DNA of 64,000 nt from Dyadobacter endophyticus (GCF_014641595.1 NZ_BMIA01000001.1:2728426-2792425); one strand, 5' to 3'. Counted from the first letter of the stretch, positions 53,758 through 63,323 are shown. A program made the numbers and translations. Notes: generated by a model not told the origin, from the letters alone.

Positions 53758-53961
53758 TCACTGTTCTGTGTCATCCAGCTGAAACAATACTTCAACAGTA
53801 GTGTTAAAAGCTTTCGCCATTCGCAACGCGAGTACAGTAGAGGGAATGAATTTCCCGGTTTCAATCGAATTTAGACCTTGTCGCGATATCCCGATATGCT
53901 TTGCAAGATCGGCCTGAGTCCAGTTTTTCTTAGCCCGTTCAACCTTTATCGTGTTCTTCAT
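53758..53961 (-). CDS. Small Xre-type helix-turn-helix regulator
   Basis: 67 residues, almost only a helix-turn-helix: WTQADLAKHIGISRQGLNSIETGKFIPSTVLALRMAKAF (about 14-52, read in parts WTQADLAKHIGISRQ and GKFIPSTVLALRMA). This is the YozG-like class that usually pairs with a small membrane protein. Its ATG overlaps the stop of such a gene by four bases. It probably represses its own operon through the palindrome at 54405. Confidence 0.9.
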   Translation of the reverse strand: MKNTIKVERAKKNWTQADLAKHIGISRQGLNSIETGKFIPSTVLALRMAKAFNTTVEVLFQLDDTEQ

Positions 53962-54353
53962 ACATCGTACTTTTTCTTCGAAACGAACCAGCCAACAAAA
54001 TAAAACAGCCAACAATATCCCACAAGGTGGCCATAGCCAAACCAACCAGGATTAGAAACACCACAAAGTTCGAGCAAAAACAAGAGCATTATTAACATGG
54101 CCGTCAATGAAAACCCGATAACCACCGCTTCCAATTGCACACGCTGCCTTACTTCGTCCATTACCGAAAATGCCTTGATCAACTTCAACACAAAAAGAGC
54201 GAATGTGATAATCGGTATTATTGCTACGATTATCGAAAGTGGTTTGCCGATCATCTGATGCTTTAACAACCATGCCGCGGGCAGGTAGGTAGCCCCGTAG
54301 ATGAGCGCGAAAATTACGGAGTTTTGGCTTTCGTTTTTCCCAGATCGTTCCAT
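53958..54353 (-). CDS. Small four-helix membrane protein partner of the Xre regulator
   Basis: 131 residues with four predicted helices (about 10-28, 38-58, 75-97, 102-124). It resembles the DUF2178-like proteins that accompany YozG-type regulators; no function is established. ATG 54353 is chosen because helix 1 follows; an in-frame start at 54398 would read through the promoter. It is coupled to the regulator gene by ATGA. Confidence 0.78.
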   Translation of the reverse strand: MERSGKNESQNSVIFALIYGATYLPAAWLLKHQMIGKPLSIIVAIIPIITFALFVLKLIKAFSVMDEVRQRVQLEAVVIGFSLTAMLIMLLFLLELCGVSNPGWFGYGHLVGYCWLFYFVGWFVSKKKYDV

Positions 54354-54381
54354 AAATATAGATGTTGAATGTTTAGCCTCA

Positions 54382-54411
54382 TAAAGATAGGTAAACATTT
54401 CTTTTTGTCAA
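54382..54411 (-). promoter_or_regulatory. Promoter of the membrane protein/Xre operon
   Basis: On the minus strand TTG (54409-54411) and TATCTTTA (54382-54389) resemble the -33 and -7 elements, separated by 19 bp. The -7 differs from TAnnTTTG only in the last base. It lies 28 bp before the ATG at 54353. Confidence 0.55.
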
Positions 54412-54424
54412 GTATAATTGACAA
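54405..54424. promoter_or_regulatory. Operator-like palindrome over the -33 element
   Basis: Arms TTGTCAA and TTGACAA around six bases. It covers the -33 element of the Xre operon promoter and is the expected target of the 67-residue regulator. Confidence 0.6.
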
Positions 54425-54483
54425 AATATCGCCAATAATAGACAATAGTATAATGTCATTGCCGGGAAACCACGTGTTAGAAT

Positions 54484-54528
54484 CAAAAAAAGGGTAACAA
54501 GCAGCAAAATATGCTGTTCGTTACCCTT
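54484..54528 (-). terminator. Rho-independent terminator of locus 3
   Basis: On the minus strand a hairpin with arms of about 16 bp (outer AAGGGTAAC paired with GTTACCCTT, two imperfect pairs inside) is followed by a run of seven T. It lies 43 bp after the stop of the last locus 3 gene. Confidence 0.85.
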
Positions 54529-54570
54529 CGATTTACTTTAACGGTCGGTTAACCCGGCTGCAACCGCTGT

Positions 54571-55101
54571 TTACTCATGCACAAATACTTCCATTTCAGC
54601 CAGGAACGTATGCACAGCGAGCCCTTCTAATGCCGTAAATTTGAGATACTGGTATCCAACGGCTGATGAAACCGGAAAACTCTGCGGCGTGATGGTTGCC
54701 GGAACAAATTTAAATTCTCCGAGATTTGTCCATGATTCGCCATTGGCGCTTCCTTCCAATTTGAACTTGGTGAAACCATTCTTGTTGTTTTGGCGGGCCG
54801 TCAGATCTACTGAAATCATCTTGTTGGGCTTCTTCATATCCACTACAAACCAATGTGGAAACCCCGGATGGTCGGGATCATATTGTGTGTGCCAAATGGT
54901 GTTCAAATCCCCATCCAGCACTGCCGAAGCTAAACCTGTATTCTCGGAGCCATCTCCCTGTTCGCTGGACACCGCTGTAACGGTCCAGCCCGAACGGTCA
55001 GCTTTGGCAGCCAGGGGATAGTCCATCTTATCATCAGAGCAACCCATAAACGAAGCGGTTACTACCAAGGTCATCATTAGTTGAAATATATTCTTTTTCA
55101 T
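54571..55101 (-). CDS. F5/8-type-C (discoidin-like) domain lipoprotein (locus 3)
   Basis: 176 residues. Lipoprotein signal MKKNIFQLMMTLVVTASFMGC. The mature part is one F5/8 type C/CBM32-like domain (about 42-175): SSEQGDGSENTGLASAVLDGD, NTIWHTQYDPDHPGFPHWFVVD and the C-terminal YLKFTALEGLAVHTFLAEMEVF. It is probably a surface glycan-binding protein serving the SusCD of this locus. ATG 55101 gives the signal; it is 13 bp after the preceding gene's stop. It is the last gene before the terminator. Confidence 0.88.
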   Translation of the reverse strand: MKKNIFQLMMTLVVTASFMGCSDDKMDYPLAAKADRSGWTVTAVSSEQGDGSENTGLASAVLDGDLNTIWHTQYDPDHPGFPHWFVVDMKKPNKMISVDLTARQNNKNGFTKFKLEGSANGESWTNLGEFKFVPATITPQSFPVSSAVGYQYLKFTALEGLAVHTFLAEMEVFVHE

Positions 55102-55114
55102 TTTCTCTCCATTT

Positions 55115-56410
55115 TTAAGGTAAACTTTCGATATCAACTTGCGGCAGCTGCCCTCCTGCCGGACGTGTGAAAGGAGTTCCCGCCTCCACATAGGTATTAA
55201 AGAAACCACCGTTCCTGAGGAAAAAACGGCCGTTTTCAACACCTCCTCCGAAATCCATCCTTTGTTTGTTTTTACCTGTGGCATCAACACCCATCTTGAA
55301 GGAAGTTACCTCAGTCCACTTTCCATTCACATCTCTCACCCACTGATTGCCCCAGGTGCCCTTGCGTTCCAGATAGCCTTGTTCAGGAATGAAATTTTCC
55401 AGGAACGAATGAATTCTGGCCAGATAAGTCGCCGTTAGCGGCCGCTTCCAGGTGGCCATAAATTGCCACTTATCGTGCTCTGGTCCGCGAAACCATGCCG
55501 AATAAAGTGTGTTTCCATTACCATCCGGCTTGCCCTTCGTCAGAAATTTATAGGTACTACCCGCTTTCCAGTTATAGACAAAATAACTCTGTCCTCCTTC
55601 CCCTTCGCCACCGAAACGTTTGGTTACCACGCCTTCTCCCGATTTAACGGGCACCGTTGTTCCGCCGTCAGGATCCCAGATAGAAAACAAAACCCAGCGC
55701 TCCAATTCCGACTTCACCTGTATACCGAAATATCCGTGACTGAATCCATTGCACATGAAAAAGGAACCAATCTGATCCTGCTTTTCGGGTACCACCAATT
55801 CATTGTAAAAGTATTCCATATCACCGGCAGGAACGGTATAATTGACATGCGTCGACGGCCCTCGTCTTGACCAGTAGAAGTTCTCAGGATCATTGGCGTA
55901 AATCGCGCCGTTGGCTGCGACCCCACCAATCTGAATATCGGACACGTCGGCAAACGAGGGGCCGGATTTACTGACGCCCTCCAGATCCACTTTCACATAA
56001 CCTTCTGCCGCTATATTCACTTTTCCGGCATAATAGGTTTTTGCATCCGCTCCTGTTAAACTAACGTCGAAAGCAGTCCCGTTCACACGCATTTTCACCT
56101 TGCTTGTTCCGCCGCCGGCAACGCCGGCCTTTAGAAATACCGTGAGCTCTCCCGGCTGCGCCGCACGAAACCAGATGCTTGTCACAACGCCGGGTGTGGT
56201 CCAGTTGACGAGCCCCTTACTGGTGATCTTTTCAGATTGCCCGGCAGCACCTTTGGTGATATAGGCATTCCCAGCTAAGGGAATACTCACTTTGGGTGTT
56301 GGATCAGGTAGTACCTCTTCTTTGGGGTCATTCTTAGCCCTATTGGTGCAACCATAACTGCACGTCAGAGCGCATACAAATAGGACAGTAATCAAACACA
56401 ATTTATTCAT
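55115..56410 (-). CDS. DUF3472 (with DUF5077) surface lipoprotein (locus 3)
   Basis: 431 residues. Lipoprotein signal (MNKLCLITVLFVCALTCSYGC). An N-terminal DUF5077-like beta domain (about 40-165) is followed by DUF3472 (about 185-380): NEL, GSFFMCNGFSHGYFGIQVKS, WVLFSIWDP, GGQSYFVYNWKAG and WRGPEH-like FRGPEHDKWQFMATWKRP. DUF3472 proteins occur next to carbohydrate-uptake genes; activity is unknown. Its position between SusD and an F5/8 lipoprotein suggests binding or processing of the imported substrate. 42 bp separate it from SusD. Confidence 0.85.
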   Translation of the reverse strand: MNKLCLITVLFVCALTCSYGCTNRAKNDPKEEVLPDPTPKVSIPLAGNAYITKGAAGQSEKITSKGLVNWTTPGVVTSIWFRAAQPGELTVFLKAGVAGGGTSKVKMRVNGTAFDVSLTGADAKTYYAGKVNIAAEGYVKVDLEGVSKSGPSFADVSDIQIGGVAANGAIYANDPENFYWSRRGPSTHVNYTVPAGDMEYFYNELVVPEKQDQIGSFFMCNGFSHGYFGIQVKSELERWVLFSIWDPDGGTTVPVKSGEGVVTKRFGGEGEGGQSYFVYNWKAGSTYKFLTKGKPDGNGNTLYSAWFRGPEHDKWQFMATWKRPLTATYLARIHSFLENFIPEQGYLERKGTWGNQWVRDVNGKWTEVTSFKMGVDATGKNKQRMDFGGGVENGRFFLRNGGFFNTYVEAGTPFTRPAGGQLPQVDIESLP

Positions 56411-56452
56411 AGCATACAGATGTTGGCGTCCGTTTAAAATTAGGCGTAACAG

Positions 56453-57955
56453 TTACGGATTTTGGGTCAGTTTGCTGTTCTTATCTATTTCTGACTGCGG
56501 TATAAAAAATATCACGCGGGCATCGGTTGCCGGCACCGTCTGGTTGACATTCGTCGTCGGGGTGTTGTTAAGCGAATGTGTTCCCGGGTAATTCCGGATC
56601 ATTGAACGGTTGTTCCGGAAAAGATCATAGGAACGGTGCCCTTCGAATGCCAATTCCATCCAACGCTCTTCCAATACAATATCGAGCGCCGTTTTACCCG
56701 CAGGGAGCGAGGTATAAAGTGCATCATCCAGCCCTGCCCTTGTTCTGATGATGTTCACATCCGCAAGCGCCGCGGCTGTTTTACCCAGTTTGGCATTGGC
56801 CTCGGCACGGTTCAGATACATTTCCGCAAGACGCAAATACACCGGCGAGCTGAGATTGATAATACTCTCCTGAAGATTGTATTTGTTGACATAATACATG
56901 GGTGTCTGCGGGGTCAGTTTCAGGTTCTTTTGCTGCACGCCATTTAATACATAAGGCGTGATAAAGCTTTTCCGCAGATCCTTGGGATGCAGTGCATATT
57001 GGTTAACCAGCTTTTCGGAAGCATATATTTCGCCCCACCCGCTAACGCCCTGTCCGGCCGGATTGCCGGCAACATCACCGCTGAAATACATCGATCCAAT
57101 CGCCGAGAAGTCCTGGTTTTGAACTTTGGTGTGACGGATGCACATGATCGTTTCAGGATTCGTTTCAGGGTCCATCTTGAAATATCCCTGAAAATTGGCG
57201 CCATCGAGCAGAGCATACCGCCCCGAGTTGATTACTAAATCTGCATATTTAACCGCATTCTCATTATCCTCCTTGTATAGATATACCCGCGACAAGAGCG
57301 CATATGCTACCTCTTTTGAAGCAAAGGAATTACCCTTGTCGACCGACATGAGGTCAGCCGCTTTCAAAAGATCCGCGATCACGAAGTCATAAACCTCTTT
57401 CACAGAACTTCTCGAAAGGCCCGTTGTTTCTTCATCTGAAAGACCGTCTTTCAATATAGGCACACCCGCGCCCGCGCCATTGCCCTGCGGATACGGCCGC
57501 CCGAAAACGCGCACCAAATTGTAATGCATCATCGCGCGCAGGTACAAATTCTCTCCTTTGAGCTGTTTCAGGTCCGCGGATGCGTCATCTGCCACATAGG
57601 CAATGATCTTGTTCGCCGCGGCTATTACCTTGTAGGCCTGCCCCCAGAAATTGGTACAATGTGAGGAGGTATTAATATGGGTATACCGGTAAGCACGCGT
57701 AAGGTCGTCGGAAGAGGACTGTCCCTGAGCCACCTCGTCGCTTGGGAACTCGGTCAGGAAATGGACGCTTCGCACATAGGACGGATTTCGCAGCACCGCA
57801 TATGTACCAATAGTTGCCGTTTCAACATCACCCGCATTGGTCAGTGCGGAGGTTTCTTCGATTGCCGTGGAAGGAGCAAAAGTTTCCTCGCAGGCCGACG
57901 CTCCTACTATCAGTACGCCTGACAGGATATATTTATAAAGATCGTTCGCTTTCAT
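56453..57955 (-). CDS. SusD/RagB family outer-membrane lipoprotein (locus 3)
   Basis: 500 residues. Lipoprotein signal (YKYILSGVLIVGASACEET, cysteine near 22). SusD hallmarks: LYLRAMMHYNLVRVFGRPYPQG, LSSPVYLRLAEMYLNRAEANAKLG and LEERWMELAFEGHRSYDLFRN. It caps the SusC transporter encoded 12 bp upstream. No enzyme precedes or follows. Confidence 0.93.
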   Translation of the reverse strand: MKANDLYKYILSGVLIVGASACEETFAPSTAIEETSALTNAGDVETATIGTYAVLRNPSYVRSVHFLTEFPSDEVAQGQSSSDDLTRAYRYTHINTSSHCTNFWGQAYKVIAAANKIIAYVADDASADLKQLKGENLYLRAMMHYNLVRVFGRPYPQGNGAGAGVPILKDGLSDEETTGLSRSSVKEVYDFVIADLLKAADLMSVDKGNSFASKEVAYALLSRVYLYKEDNENAVKYADLVINSGRYALLDGANFQGYFKMDPETNPETIMCIRHTKVQNQDFSAIGSMYFSGDVAGNPAGQGVSGWGEIYASEKLVNQYALHPKDLRKSFITPYVLNGVQQKNLKLTPQTPMYYVNKYNLQESIINLSSPVYLRLAEMYLNRAEANAKLGKTAAALADVNIIRTRAGLDDALYTSLPAGKTALDIVLEERWMELAFEGHRSYDLFRNNRSMIRNYPGTHSLNNTPTTNVNQTVPATDARVIFFIPQSEIDKNSKLTQNP

Positions 57956-57967
57956 CGCCTATCTGAT

Positions 57968-60900
57968 TTAGAATGAAATATTTACTCCGCACAGAAATTT
58001 CTTGCTGATCGGATATTTGAAACTTGAAACCCCGGAGCTGAGATCGGTTTGGGTGAATGACACTTCCGGGTCAGGCCCTGAGAATTTGGTGGCAGTCCAC
58101 AGGTTATCTCCGCTCAGGAATATATTCAGATTAGAGATCCCGCTTTTGGCAAGCCAGGCTGCCGGCAGGGCATAACTCAATTTGATGTTTCTCAAACGGA
58201 TATAGCTTCCATCTTCCAGGTATCTCGACGACGATTGATTGGAGTCATGATTTCCGCCAACGATCGGTTTCGGATGCGTGGCGATATCGCCGGGCTTTTC
58301 CCATCTGCTCCATCCTTTGGCCAAGACCATCGCATTGTAGCTTTCGTATAAACCGTCATTATCGAAATACGCCCGGCTGTTGTTGTAAATCTCATTACCG
58401 TATACGAAATTGAAAAACGTGCTCAGGGATATGCCTTTGTAAGAAAAGGTGTTACTCAACCCGCCCGTAAATTTCGGAGCTGCCGAGGTTCCCGTAAACT
58501 GCCGCGACTGCGCCGTGGCCACCGAGCTGTAAGAGTTGGTCAACACCTTGTATTTCGCCCCGTCTGCATCGGTCACGATCTTCTCCCACAACGGATCTCC
58601 GTTGGCGGGGTCCACACCAGCCCAGATGGGCAGATTCCATTCATCCATATTGTGTCCAACCGCGATAGGCTGACGTGCACCGGAGTTAAACACCGTCGCT
58701 CCGTCGCTGAGCTCTAAAACCTTGTTGCGGTTAAATGACACGTTCAGGTTCGTTTCCCAGTTGAAGACGCCGACGATATTTTTCGAAGTGGCGCTGAACT
58801 CCATACCACGGTTTCTGACGGCCCCCGCATTTACCCAGCGGTAGCTGTAACCGGTTGTAGCCTGCAAAGGTTGTTTGTACAAAAGTGCGCTTGATTTCTT
58901 CTCGTATGCGTCAACGGTCAGATCGAGTCTGTTGTTGAACAAACCAATTTCCGCGCCGATATTGGCTGTTTTCATTTTCTCCCAAGATAAATCGGGGTTG
59001 CCCTTCTGCGAGGGGGCCGCTCCCGGAAGGCCGGCATAACTGGCGTCCTGTGAGATACTATATAGCCCAAGTGCCGCGTAATTGGATATACCATCGGCAT
59101 TACCCACCGTTCCGTAGCTGGCGCGGAGCTTCAAAAAGCTGATGGTTTTCCATTGCTTCATGAAGTTTTCGTTGCTGACAATCCACGAGCCACCCAACTG
59201 ATAAAAGTTACCCGCCGGATTATTGCTTCCGAATTTGGAAGAATATTCATGAACAAAAGACGCGATCGCGAAATAACGGTTGTCAAAATTGTAGTCGGCT
59301 TGCGCAAGGTATTTGCTAAAACTATACTGATCATTGCCCCCCGTCGGGTTATTGATAATATCCGTGGCCACCGACATCACATCTCTTCCCGGAGGAAGCC
59401 CTTTCCCTGAAATGGACGCATCGTCATAATAATTGCGCTCCGCTTCGCCGACCGCGAGAACAGCCAGGTTATGCAATCCGAAACTCTCCTCGTATCGTAA
59501 CCTGTTCGAGGTCAGTATACGGCTAGTATAAGACCGGGAATTGTACAATTCGCCCCCATTCGCACCACCCTGCTTTGTTCTTTTATCGTAATAACTTGCG
59601 TCTTTATAGTCGAAAAAGCGAACGCGGTTATAGGTCGAGAATGTCAGCTTGGGCGTGATGGCGTAATCCAGGTTGACGTCTGTATTGACATTCAGACTTC
59701 TTGCTTTAGAGTAGTTGTATGGAAGGGAGTGCAAAAAGTTCTCGCGGTCCCTCCCCTGCCAGTTTGCCGCAATCCGGCCGTCGATGGGGCTTCCGTCCGC
59801 ATTATATGCCGCGTCGAAAGGCATGTTTACATAGGCATCGTAAAGCGTACCGCTGTTCTCGTAATTGTCCTGCGTGAAAATACCATTGAATAATACGCTC
59901 AATTTCAACTTCTTGGTCAATTGAGAAGTAATATTAGACCGGAAATTATACCCCGTTTTATCATTTTCCAGGACAGTTCCCTGCTCCTTGTAATAGTTTC
60001 CGGAAACGTAAAACTGGGTCTTTTCTGAACCTCCCGACGCCGACAAAGTGTAGCTATTCACAAAACCCTTTCTGAACGCCAGGTCCCACCAATTGGTATT
60101 GGTATTCACGATGGACGGATCGCGGTCGTAAAATGTTTTCTGATAATCGTACAACTGCTGGGAATTCATCAGCTTGAAATTCCCGGTTGTCGCCTCAGCA
60201 AAGCCCAAAGTGGTGCTGAAATCAATTTTTGTCTTACCGGCTTTCCCCATCTTGGTCGTAATGATGATCACGCCATTCGCGGCGCGGGACCCATAAAGGC
60301 CGGTAGCGGCAGCATCTTTCAAAACAGTAACAGATTCGATATCAGTAGGATTATAAGAACCTCCGATATTCCCATCCACAATAATCAGGGGGGCTGTGCT
60401 TGCCGAAATGGTACCTGCCCCACGGATCAGGATATTTGATCCGCTGGTTGGATCTCCCGAGCTGGTTGATACCACTACGCCAGGGGCTTTACCCTGCAAA
60501 AGGCTCGATAGCTCATTCGAAGTTACGTCCCGCAATTTCTCATTGGGTATCACCGCGACGGAACTGGAAAGGTATTTCGCCTTTTTCGACCCATACCCAG
60601 TTACGACCACCTGTTCCAACAGGTTTACGGACGGCTGCAGGGTAATGTCAAAAGTCGTTTGCCCGTTGGCCGGAACTTCGGTGGACTGGTATCCCACAAA
60701 ACTGAAAACCAGTAAGGCGGTACTCACATCCGTATCCGACAAATTGAGCGAAAAACTCCCCCCCGCATCGGTAACAGTTCCCTGATTCGACCCTTTTACC
60801 ATGATCGTGACCCCGGCCAACAGATCGCCTTTCTCGTCTTTCACGGTGCCTTTGATCTGCTTGTCCAGCAAGGTGGAGTTGTTTACTTCGTCGGTCGACA

Positions 60901-61276
60901 GTTCGGGCTCACTTTCCTCCTTCTTCAAAATCACTTGCTGGCCATCTACCTGATAGTTTATCTCCAGCGGTGTGAGCAGTTCATCCAAAACCTCTCCCAG
61001 CGATTTGTTGCTTACCTGAATATTTACCCGATGTCGCGCCGGAAAGATCGACGGCGCATAGGTAAAATGTACGTCGCAAATTTTGTCAAGTTCTTTTAGA
61101 ATACTTTTAATCTCCTGATTTTTAACATGAATGGACACCTTTTGCTTTAAAAGCTCCTGCGCATCCGCATTGTTCGCGAAGGAAATCCCCGCGAACAAAC
61201 CGGCCAGTAAGAGTTGGTAAAATGAAATTCTCATTGCTATCAGTAACAACTGAGTTCTTTGTCGACGTTTTTTCAT
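57968..61276 (-). CDS. SusC/RagA family TonB-dependent transporter with STN domain (locus 3)
   Basis: 1102 residues. Signal region (1-39, with an arginine-rich start and core FYQLLLAGLFAGISFA), STN domain (about 45-115, VSIHVKNQEIKSILKELD), carboxypeptidase-like domain (about 138-215), plug (about 220-345, LYGSRAANGVIIITTKMG), barrel ending GVNISF. It works with the SusD gene 12 bp downstream; the STN domain suggests FecR signalling. The frame is free of stop codons. The ligand is unknown. Confidence 0.94.
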   Translation of the reverse strand: MKKRRQRTQLLLIAMRISFYQLLLAGLFAGISFANNADAQELLKQKVSIHVKNQEIKSILKELDKICDVHFTYAPSIFPARHRVNIQVSNKSLGEVLDELLTPLEINYQVDGQQVILKKEESEPELSTDEVNNSTLLDKQIKGTVKDEKGDLLAGVTIMVKGSNQGTVTDAGGSFSLNLSDTDVSTALLVFSFVGYQSTEVPANGQTTFDITLQPSVNLLEQVVVTGYGSKKAKYLSSSVAVIPNEKLRDVTSNELSSLLQGKAPGVVVSTSSGDPTSGSNILIRGAGTISASTAPLIIVDGNIGGSYNPTDIESVTVLKDAAATGLYGSRAANGVIIITTKMGKAGKTKIDFSTTLGFAEATTGNFKLMNSQQLYDYQKTFYDRDPSIVNTNTNWWDLAFRKGFVNSYTLSASGGSEKTQFYVSGNYYKEQGTVLENDKTGYNFRSNITSQLTKKLKLSVLFNGIFTQDNYENSGTLYDAYVNMPFDAAYNADGSPIDGRIAANWQGRDRENFLHSLPYNYSKARSLNVNTDVNLDYAITPKLTFSTYNRVRFFDYKDASYYDKRTKQGGANGGELYNSRSYTSRILTSNRLRYEESFGLHNLAVLAVGEAERNYYDDASISGKGLPPGRDVMSVATDIINNPTGGNDQYSFSKYLAQADYNFDNRYFAIASFVHEYSSKFGSNNPAGNFYQLGGSWIVSNENFMKQWKTISFLKLRASYGTVGNADGISNYAALGLYSISQDASYAGLPGAAPSQKGNPDLSWEKMKTANIGAEIGLFNNRLDLTVDAYEKKSSALLYKQPLQATTGYSYRWVNAGAVRNRGMEFSATSKNIVGVFNWETNLNVSFNRNKVLELSDGATVFNSGARQPIAVGHNMDEWNLPIWAGVDPANGDPLWEKIVTDADGAKYKVLTNSYSSVATAQSRQFTGTSAAPKFTGGLSNTFSYKGISLSTFFNFVYGNEIYNNSRAYFDNDGLYESYNAMVLAKGWSRWEKPGDIATHPKPIVGGNHDSNQSSSRYLEDGSYIRLRNIKLSYALPAAWLAKSGISNLNIFLSGDNLWTATKFSGPDPEVSFTQTDLSSGVSSFKYPISKKFLCGVNISF

Positions 61277-61475
61277 ACTTTTGAAATGATTTGTTCTTTT
61301 CAGAATCGGACAAATTGCTCCCGTGTCCTTTTTGCGAAGGACGCTTGCACAGCTCCGGGAAAATTGAAGTCAGTAGTGGGGCAAACACTGCTGGCTTTTT
61401 TTGTGATGGCTACTAATTCATAGGCAGGAAAGCGGTTTAGAGATTACGATATAGTTAGGTAGTTGATTCACGTTT

Positions 61476-62585
61476 TTATTTGCAACCTTTGGCTAAATGC
61501 ACGACAACTTTCTCACCCTTTATGCTATACGTTGCTCCGATGGCCGTGCAGGTTGCATGTAACCTTTGTTTCAATCCTTCTGCCCTGAAAACTGTCGATA
61601 CGACACAGGAAGCCAGCCGAGCCTCATCATAAAGAATTTCAATCCCGTACTTCTTTTCAATACTGTCAAAAACCTCAGAAACCGGCCGTTCTTCAAAGAC
61701 GACGTCCGAATCATCCGGTAAGCTTTCGAGTATCGCCAGGTCACGTATTACTTCCTTTTCATTCTTTTTGGCTTTTGCGCTAAAAACAACTCCTTCGTTG
61801 GGCGTCAACACAACGCTTGTGGCCGAGTCGGCCCCATCATTCCTGAACTCATTTTGATTGTATACCGAAACTTTTCCGGTTTTCACCGCCACCAGCACAC
61901 CTCCATCCTCTTTGTTGGTCCTCACCCGAAAACTGGTGCCCAGCACTTTGGTTACTGTTTGACCTGCGAAGACTAGAAAAGGCTTTTGTGCATCCTTAGT
62001 CACATCAAAAAATGCATCCCCTTTTAAATACACCGCCCGGTTGCTGCCGGAAAAACTTGCAGGGTAGATCAATTCCCCTCCCTTTTCCAGCATAACGACA
62101 GAGCCATCGCTCAATAAAACCGTCAATGTCTGATCGTCGCTATTTACTTTTGTAAGCCATTCCGTATTCTTCGAACCCGTATAAGTCTGCACAATAACCG
62201 GTACATCGGTCTTTTTCATTTGAAAATACCATAGCCCCAGGCTTCCCAATAGGATAAATGAGGCAGCGATCCGCCAGAAGTAGCCTTTTCTCAAAATGTG
62301 ACGTGCCCGCGAGATGGCCGAAGCCGGGATGTTCCTGTTTTTCACACCATCGACCAACTTCCGGATATCTTCCTGCGCTATTTTCTCATCGGTGATTTCC
62401 CCAAACCGTTCTTCCAGAGCCAGAACAAACAGCCTGGCCTTTTCCACTATTACTTTTCTGCTTTCGTCCTCTTTCACCCAGCCTTCCCAAAAGGACGCAG
62501 AAGGATCCGCCGGGTTTAAAACCCACTTGCGAAATGCGTGGTTGCCCGCTAACTCTTCAAATCCGATATTACTTTCGTTGCTCAT
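61476..62585 (-). CDS. FecR family anti-sigma factor (locus 3)
   Basis: 369 residues. The cytoplasmic N-terminus is long (about 1-115), the membrane helix lies near 110-128 (IAASFILLGSLGLWYF), then FecR domain (about 155-255, YLKGDAFFDVTKDAQKPF and VLGTSFRVRTNKE) and DUF4974 (about 295-369, FEERPVSEVFDSIEKKYGIEILYD). ATG 62585 is chosen; an in-frame start at 62648 adds 21 residues. It pairs with the sigma gene 123 bp upstream and the SusC gene downstream. Confidence 0.92.
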   Translation of the reverse strand: MSNESNIGFEELAGNHAFRKWVLNPADPSASFWEGWVKEDESRKVIVEKARLFVLALEERFGEITDEKIAQEDIRKLVDGVKNRNIPASAISRARHILRKGYFWRIAASFILLGSLGLWYFQMKKTDVPVIVQTYTGSKNTEWLTKVNSDDQTLTVLLSDGSVVMLEKGGELIYPASFSGSNRAVYLKGDAFFDVTKDAQKPFLVFAGQTVTKVLGTSFRVRTNKEDGGVLVAVKTGKVSVYNQNEFRNDGADSATSVVLTPNEGVVFSAKAKKNEKEVIRDLAILESLPDDSDVVFEERPVSEVFDSIEKKYGIEILYDEARLASCVVSTVFRAEGLKQRLHATCTAIGATYSIKGEKVVVHLAKGCK

Positions 62586-62708
62586 AAATGGTGGCTGGAC
62601 AGATTTTCGATGTGCACGAACACACTCGTTTGATATGATTATCCGCAAATCACCGATTTATCATCATTATTTTTCAAAAAAATTTCAGAAAGGCCATTAA
62701 AACGCTCC

Positions 62709-63323
62709 CTAATGCCCTTTTAGCCAAAGAAAATAGCAGCAAAAAGCTAAAAGATAAGCGCCCCATTGTTCACGCATTTCACGCAGGGTTTTGGACAGGA
62801 GATTAGCCACACCGGGTTTGCCGATATCCATAATTTCAGCAATCTCATCGTTACCGAGCCCCTGATAATAACGAAGATAAACAATCTCGCGCTGCCGTTT
62901 GGAAAGCCCGGAAATGATTTGATTAAGTCGATGCAATTCCCGATTCTGAAGTTCGTCTTCGATGAGACTGCTCTCGATAGTCCCCGAAGAATCCTCAGGC
63001 TCGAAGAGCAATTCTGATGACTCACCAAGGCGTTTCAGGCGAACACTTTCCTTGAAGATCTTATTCCGTAACGATTTGAACAGGTAAGGTTTAACTACGG
63101 TGTCTTCGGCAAGGAAAAGCTTTCTTTCCCATAGCTGGAGATAAACGTCCTGGATACAATCACGGATAAATTCCAGATCACGGGAGAATTTGGTCCCGTA
63201 ATTGAGCAGGCTGCGGTGATGGATATCTGCAAGCCGGCCCAAAGCATCAGGATTGCCGGCTTTGAATTGACTCCAAAGCTCATCACTTATCTCCCGTTCC
63301 TGTGTGGCGTAGATAAAATCCAT
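62709..63323 (-). CDS. ECF-type RNA polymerase sigma-70 factor (locus 3)
   Basis: 204 residues. Region 2: LLNYGTKFSRDLEFIRDCIQDVYLQLW (about 48-75). Region 4: LSKRQREIVYLRYYQGLGNDEIAEIMDIGKPGVANLLSKTL (about 138-178, in parts). It is followed by FecR and SusC/SusD, making the third complete signalling set in the window. Confidence 0.93.
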   Translation of the reverse strand: MDFIYATQEREISDELWSQFKAGNPDALGRLADIHHRSLLNYGTKFSRDLEFIRDCIQDVYLQLWERKLFLAEDTVVKPYLFKSLRNKIFKESVRLKRLGESSELLFEPEDSSGTIESSLIEDELQNRELHRLNQIISGLSKRQREIVYLRYYQGLGNDEIAEIMDIGKPGVANLLSKTLREMREQWGAYLLAFCCYFLWLKGH

